A stretch of DNA of 64,000 nt from positions 1-64,000 of the forward strand of contig NZ_JANGCG010000012.1 of the NCBI RefSeq assembly GCF_024462815.1. Reading direction: 5' to 3'. Below, piece after piece: positions 60,112 through 64,000 of the stretch. The position numbers and the translations under genes are program-made. The notes beneath the pieces were generated by a model that saw only the letters and a list, made by a program, of their open reading frames with translations, searched no databases and was not told the DNA's origin. How positions within the stretch are numbered: the stretch's first letter is position 1; every line of letters starts with the position of its first letter. The DNA comes from Gemmiger formicilis. GTDB taxonomy: Bacteria > Bacillota > Clostridia > Oscillospirales > Ruminococcaceae.

Positions 60112-60140
60112 TTGACGCAGGCCGACGCCCTGGGTACAAT
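60112..60140 (+). promoter_or_regulatory. Promoter of the ogt gene
   Basis: TTGACG and TACAAT with 17-base spacing, 31 bases before the ATG. Confidence 0.7.
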
Positions 60141-60171
60141 ATTCCTAGAATCAATCGGTGAGGTGAAAGTG

Positions 60172-60672
60172 ATGCAATACACACAGCATTATGATTCCCC
60201 CTTGGGCGGCATCCTGCTGGCGGCGGATGAAGTTGGCCTGACCGGGCTGTGGTTTGACGGCGCAAAATACTTTGCGGCAGGGCTGGACCCGGCGTACCGG
60301 GCCGAAGCTACACCGGCCCTTTTGCAGGCAAAACGCTGGCTGGATATCTACTTCAGCGGGCAGGAGCCGGATTTCACCCCGCCGCTGCACCCCTGCGGCT
60401 CGGCCTTCCGGCAGGAGGTATGGGCGCTGCTGCGTCAGATTCCGTATGGGCAGACCACGACCTACGGTGCATTGGCCGTTCGACTGGCGGCGGAACGCGG
60501 CCTTGCCAAAATGTCCGCGCAGGCCGTGGGCGGCGCGGTCGGGCACAACCCGATTTCTCTCATCATACCCTGCCACCGCGTTGTCGGCACAGACGGCAGC
60601 CTGACAGGCTACGCGGGCGGCATTGACAAAAAAGCGCGTCTGCTGGCGCTGGAAAAAGATAAAAAATTTTGA
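60172..60672 (+). CDS. ogt: Methylated-DNA-protein-cysteine S-methyltransferase
   Basis: This 166-residue DNA repair protein removes alkyl groups from O6-alkylguanine. The acceptor cysteine is in LIIPCHRVVG near residues 124-133; the helix-turn-helix (PYGQTTTYGALAVRLA near 90) and the GGIDKKARLLALE tail also fit. The ATG at 60172 is preceded by GGTGAGGTGAAAGT. Single gene with its own promoter. Confidence 0.95.
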   Translation: MQYTQHYDSPLGGILLAADEVGLTGLWFDGAKYFAAGLDPAYRAEATPALLQAKRWLDIYFSGQEPDFTPPLHPCGSAFRQEVWALLRQIPYGQTTTYGALAVRLAAERGLAKMSAQAVGGAVGHNPISLIIPCHRVVGTDGSLTGYAGGIDKKARLLALEKDKKF

Positions 60673-60793
60673 AAAAATAGCGCCGAAGGCCGAAATTTGC
60701 AAGGGCTTTGCAAGAACGGGTGTGCTATACTGTAGCTGACAGATAGCAAAAAGTGCACACTGGGTGTGTCCTCGTTCAAAAGGCAAAGTGACT

Positions 60794-61028
60794 ATGAAAA
60801 ACGATACCAACAACCAACCGGGCTCTGTGGGAATGGGGCTGCGTTTTTCAGCGCACTGCTGGCGGCGCTGAGCTTTTGCACCAGCTTTGGCAGTGTGGCC
60901 GTTATGGCGGAGGAGGCTGCCCCCGCCGCAGAGACAGTGCAGCCGCTGACGGAGGAACCGGCGCAAGCGGTAAAACGGAAACACAATGCTGTATGCCCCA
61001 ACCGCGCAATAATTGCGGTGGTTCTGTA
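60794..61028 (+). pseudogene. Broken small exported-protein gene
   Basis: An ATG at 60794 opens MKNDTNNQPGSVG, but that frame stops at about 60870. The adjacent frame (60830 onward) then gives a signal-peptide-like stretch (FFSALLAALSFCTSFGSVAVMA) and an Ala/Glu/Pro-rich region that runs into a GTAGGGG palindrome. A frameshift near 60835 joins the two parts. It looks like the 5' end of a lost secreted protein. Confidence 0.5.
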
Positions 61029-61051
61029 GGGGCCGATGCCCACACCGGCCC
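61026..61051. repeat. GTAGGGGCCGATGCCCACACCGGCCC repeat
   Basis: A degenerate member of the GTAGGGG palindrome set, at the truncation point of the broken exported-protein gene. Confidence 0.5.
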
Positions 61052-61080
61052 GCGGGATGCCGTATCCTCCTTCAATAATC

Positions 61081-61123
61081 AAAAAAAGACGATGACAGGA
61101 AATCTCCTGCCATCGTCTTTTTT
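61081..61123. terminator. Bidirectional terminator
   Basis: AAAAAAAGACGATG-A-CAGGA / TCCTG-C-CATCGTCTTTTTT, a near-perfect stem with A and T runs on its sides. It would end the minus-strand gene fragment that stops at 61141. Confidence 0.85.
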
Positions 61124-61140
61124 GTTTGAAATTTTCCGGG

Positions 61141-61330
61141 TCAATCCTGCTTTTTGTCCTCGTCAGAATCAACCTTTTCCAGAAACGCATCCACAAAGGC
61201 GTTCTCTACCTTTTTATAACCGCCGACCACGCTGTCCTCGATTTTCTGGTAGGCGCCGGTGACCTTTTCGGCCATACCACCGGTTTTCAGTGAGCCGTCC
61301 TCCTCCAAAAAGGTGTCCTCAAACTTGTGA
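61141..61330 (-). pseudogene. 5'-truncated gene for a small charged helical protein
   Basis: The minus-strand frame reads about 62 residues, including KFEDTFLEEDGSLKTGG, KVTGAYQKIEDSVVGGYKKV and ENAFVDAFLEKVDSDEDKKQD. Small proteins with such Y-K-K-I/V-E-D repeats occur in Ruminococcaceae. A stop codon lies directly upstream of the preserved part (61333-61335) and no start codon precedes it, although an internal ATG at 61275 could still give a 44-residue product. The coding similarity ends where the DNA turns AT-rich, so the 5' end was lost by a rearrangement. Confidence 0.6.
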
Positions 61331-61745
61331 CAATATCAAGGCACTATTTTATGCGCAATGGAAGAAGGCTATTAGGAACTCACGTTTGAGAGGCTGCAAA
61401 AACAGTATGTAGGCTAAGAAAACCATAGTACAGCAATTTCAATACCATATGCGATTTGTTTGAAATATCAAGAGCCTGTTTAATGAATACAGCCTTGGAA
61501 CGTGCATTTTTTGTAAACATATGGATAACATATTGAAAAGCTATGGCTTTTGTGATAAAATTTAATCTGTATATTTATTGTCAAAATAGTTACAAGAAGG
61601 CAGAATTCATTGGTTTTGGGGAGGCCACTTTGAAAAGCCGCTGTTTTGATTCACAAAAATCAACAAAATACCAAGAACATGGTGTGCTTTACTGTGATTT
61701 TGTTTGCGTATAGCATATAAAAGAATTTTGAGGATGGGGTAGAGA
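61331..61745. other. AT-rich gap before the glycosyltransferase locus
   Basis: About 415 bases of AT-rich DNA with no believable gene, tRNA or repeat. It marks the shift from GC-rich sequence to the low-GC polysaccharide genes. A promoter for the locus must lie here or the genes are read from further upstream; no clear -35/-10 pair stood out. Confidence 0.5.
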
Positions 61746-63005
61746 ATGAAGTCAAAGAAAAATGTACAACATGTTTACTTAGTAGGCGCTAAGTCTATGG
61801 GAGCCTACGGAGGATACGAAACGTTTGTATATAAACTTACAGAGTATCACCAGAATAAAGACAATATTAAGTATCACGTTGCTTGCAAAGCCAATGGCGA
61901 TGGGTGTATGGATGAGAGCAAATTTGAGGGCGTAACTAAAATCAATGACCATGAATTTGAGCTTCATAATGCACATTGCTTTAAGATTGATGTTCCACAA
62001 ATTGGTCCCGCACAGGCAATCTATTATGATGTGGCTGCATTAAAAGCTTGCTGCGAACATATCAAAAAGAATTGCATTCCTCATCCTATCGTTTACATAA
62101 TGGCTTGCCGAATTGGACCATTTGCTAGGCATTTTTATCACGAAATCCATAAACTTGGCGGCACGGTTTACTTGAATCCAGATGGCCATGAGTGGATGAG
62201 AGCAAAGTGGTCGGCTCCGATTCGTAAGTATTGGAAGATTTCTGAACAGATGATGGTCAAATATTGCGACCTTGCAATTTGTGATTCCGTCAACATTGAG
62301 AAGTATATCCATGAGTGTTATGACGGAAAAGGAATCAAAGGCAGAAATCCGAAAACCACGTTTATTGCCTATGGTGCAGATTTGACGCTCAGTAAGCTAG
62401 CCGATGATGACGAAAAGCTAGTGAATTGGTACAAGGAAAAAGGATTGACGAAGAAAGGCTATTACCTTGTCGTCGGCCGCTTTGTGCCGGAAAATTCTTT
62501 TGAAGTTATGATTCGAGAGTTTATGAAGTGCAATAGCAAGAAAGATTTTGCGCTCATTACGAATGTGAACGATAAATTCTTGAATGAGTTGGAAGAAAAA
62601 CTTCATTTCAAGAGCGACAAGAGGATTAAGTTTGTTGGTACAGTGTATGACCAGGAACTCTTAAAAAAGATTCGGGAAAATGCCTATGCATATTTCCATG
62701 GACATACAGTGGGCGGTACAAATCCTTCGCTGATTGAGGCTCTTGGCAGCACGGACCTGAATCTACTGGTCGATGTTGGGTTCAATAAAGAAGTGGCGGA
62801 GGATTGCGCTTTGTACTGGAGCCGTAACCCGGGTAGCCTTGCAAAATTGATTGATAAGGCAGACCAAATGAGTGCAGATGAGATTGCAGAGATGGGCCGG
62901 AGAGCCAAGAAACGTGTGGCGGAAGAGTACACATGGAATAAAATCTGCAAGCAGTATGAAGATGTGTTTACAAAAGTAGCATACGAGGGAAACTATGATG
63001 AGTGA
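61746..63005 (+). CDS. DUF1972/GT4-type glycosyltransferase (rhamnosyltransferase-like)
   Basis: This 419-residue GT-B fold enzyme begins with a DUF1972-type domain, VYLVGAKSMGAYGGYETFVYKLTEY, as in rhamnosyltransferases of capsule clusters. The C-terminal donor-binding half contains YLVVGRFVPENSFEVMIREF near residues 238-257 and the GTNPSLIEAL segment with the donor-contacting Glu near 324-333. It adds a sugar to a growing exopolysaccharide or capsule unit at the inner face of the membrane. AT-rich codons. Start: GGATGGGGTAGAG before ATG. It overlaps the next gene. Confidence 0.85.
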   Translation: MKSKKNVQHVYLVGAKSMGAYGGYETFVYKLTEYHQNKDNIKYHVACKANGDGCMDESKFEGVTKINDHEFELHNAHCFKIDVPQIGPAQAIYYDVAALKACCEHIKKNCIPHPIVYIMACRIGPFARHFYHEIHKLGGTVYLNPDGHEWMRAKWSAPIRKYWKISEQMMVKYCDLAICDSVNIEKYIHECYDGKGIKGRNPKTTFIAYGADLTLSKLADDDEKLVNWYKEKGLTKKGYYLVVGRFVPENSFEVMIREFMKCNSKKDFALITNVNDKFLNELEEKLHFKSDKRIKFVGTVYDQELLKKIRENAYAYFHGHTVGGTNPSLIEALGSTDLNLLVDVGFNKEVAEDCALYWSRNPGSLAKLIDKADQMSADEIAEMGRRAKKRVAEEYTWNKICKQYEDVFTKVAYEGNYDE

Positions 63006-63966
63006 GCAACCCCTAATTTCAGTAATCGTTCCTGTATATAATGTCGAAAAATATCTGCGCTCTTGCGTAGAAAGCATTTTGGAACAAACGTATAAAAATA
63101 TTGAGGTAATACTTGTAAACGATGGATCCACCGATAAGAGTAAAGCCATTTGTCTTGAGCTTGCAGAAAAAGACAAAAGGATCTCTTACTACGAAAAGGC
63201 AAACAGTGGTCTGTCAGATACTCGGAATGTCGGCTTAGAAAAAGCAACAGGCGACTACATACTCTTTGTAGATAGCGATGATTTACTTTCATTCAACGCT
63301 ATAGAATCGCTATATAAGCTATGCAAAAAATATAATGCAGATATAGCGGTTGAATCTATCTGTCATTTCACGGATGGAAAAAGGCCCGATTTTAAAGGAA
63401 GTACGAAAGATAAATTATTGAATAGGGAAGAAGCTATTTGTGATTTTCTATATCAAAAAGAAATTTCAACATCTGCATGCGGCAAGCTGTATAGTGCCAG
63501 TATACTCAGTGGCATCCGATTTAAATCCGGAATTCTGTATGAGGATAATTTGTTCTTGAGTGATGTCTTTGAATGTGTGGATAAAGTGCCTTATTCCAAA
63601 CAAGAATGTTATGGATATAGGCATAGAGCCAATAGTATTACAACAAAACTTTTTTCTGAAAAAGATCTTGACATCATAGATATCGGCAAAGAATTACTAC
63701 GTCGATATGAATATAAATCTAAAGAATTGAGTTTGGCCGTACACACTTACCAGGTGACAAATTGCTTAAGAGTATACCTTACGGAATCAGGAGACGAAAG
63801 ATTTAAAAACGATATAAATTATTGCAGAGAATATATTGAACTGCACAAAAAAGAAACTCTAAAAAATTCGAAGGCAAGAAATAAGTTGAAAATAGCATTG
63901 CTGATAATGAGATTGCCTAGAAAAATGGTAATCAGGGTACGACAACTAAATAAAAGGTGGAATTAA
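62995..63966 (+). CDS. Glycosyltransferase family 2
   Basis: This 323-residue protein (or one residue shorter from the second ATG at 62998) has a GT-A fold. ISVIVPVYNVEKYLRSCVESILEQTYKNIEVILVNDGSTD lies at about 9-48 and the metal-binding FVDSDD near 92-97. The C-terminal third is basic and may sit at the membrane. It overlaps the preceding glycosyltransferase gene by 11 bases, with GAGGG before the start. Sugar specificity cannot be read. The locus clearly continues past the window's end. Confidence 0.9.
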   Translation: MMSEQPLISVIVPVYNVEKYLRSCVESILEQTYKNIEVILVNDGSTDKSKAICLELAEKDKRISYYEKANSGLSDTRNVGLEKATGDYILFVDSDDLLSFNAIESLYKLCKKYNADIAVESICHFTDGKRPDFKGSTKDKLLNREEAICDFLYQKEISTSACGKLYSASILSGIRFKSGILYEDNLFLSDVFECVDKVPYSKQECYGYRHRANSITTKLFSEKDLDIIDIGKELLRRYEYKSKELSLAVHTYQVTNCLRVYLTESGDERFKNDINYCREYIELHKKETLKNSKARNKLKIALLIMRLPRKMVIRVRQLNKRWN

Positions 63967-64000
63967 GGAAGCTGATTATATACAGGTGATGAGTCAAGTG

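Noticed and set aside
63989..64000. Start of a further gene in the glycosyltransferase locus
   Set aside because: An ATG at 63989 follows AGGTG too closely for a good site and only four codons are visible.

Overview
The window reads as DNA from a GC-rich anaerobic gut Firmicute, most likely an Oscillospiraceae/Ruminococcaceae of the Faecalibacterium-Gemmiger-Subdoligranulum type. That placement is inferred from codon use, gene content and the small palindromic intergenic repeats; no 16S or other marker gene is present.

Layout. (1) 80-4563: a co-directional L-arabinose set (kinase, isomerase, 4-epimerase, transaldolase) closed by a strong terminator. (2) 4748-10471: a small membrane protein, a large BspA-type leucine-rich-repeat surface protein, and a RepA-like RecA-fold ATPase followed by a long imperfect inverted repeat. 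(3) 10632-31230: glycan use, with GH36, GH1, two GH2, GH43 and GH78 enzymes, two GPH-type symporters, an SGNH hydrolase, a sugar isomerase/epimerase and TetR and AraC regulators; this suits plant oligosaccharides containing galactose, arabinose/xylose and rhamnose. (4) 31299-51240, all on the minus strand: a nearly complete anaerobic cobalamin pathway of about 20 genes behind a cobalamin riboswitch, including a corrinoid ABC importer whose ATPase is fused to CbiD. CbiL and a corrinoid adenosyltransferase are not in the window. (5) 51373-57763: a DUF1848 gene, then an iteron-bearing AT-rich origin, a Rep_3/RepB-type initiator, ParA, ParB and a small third gene. (6) 57764-61330: repeat-rich DNA with gene remnants, an HxlR regulator, two PPOX-fold proteins (one with a ferredoxin domain) and Ogt. 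(7) 61331-64000: AT-rich DNA with two glycosyltransferases, the start of a polysaccharide locus.

Most notable: a plasmid-type replication and partition module sits directly beside a B12 pathway and sugar catabolism. The molecule is therefore plausibly a chromid or megaplasmid, or a chromosome that has absorbed one. Iterons lie both upstream of rep and inside its coding sequence, and three identical-core direct repeats flank the parA promoter. The ABC-ATPase/CbiD fusion, the exported lipoprotein cobaltochelatase and a tandem-domain lipoprotein of unknown ligand at the head of the B12 operon also stand out.

Limits: family assignments are by eye from motifs, lengths and context. No search, alignment or folding was run.
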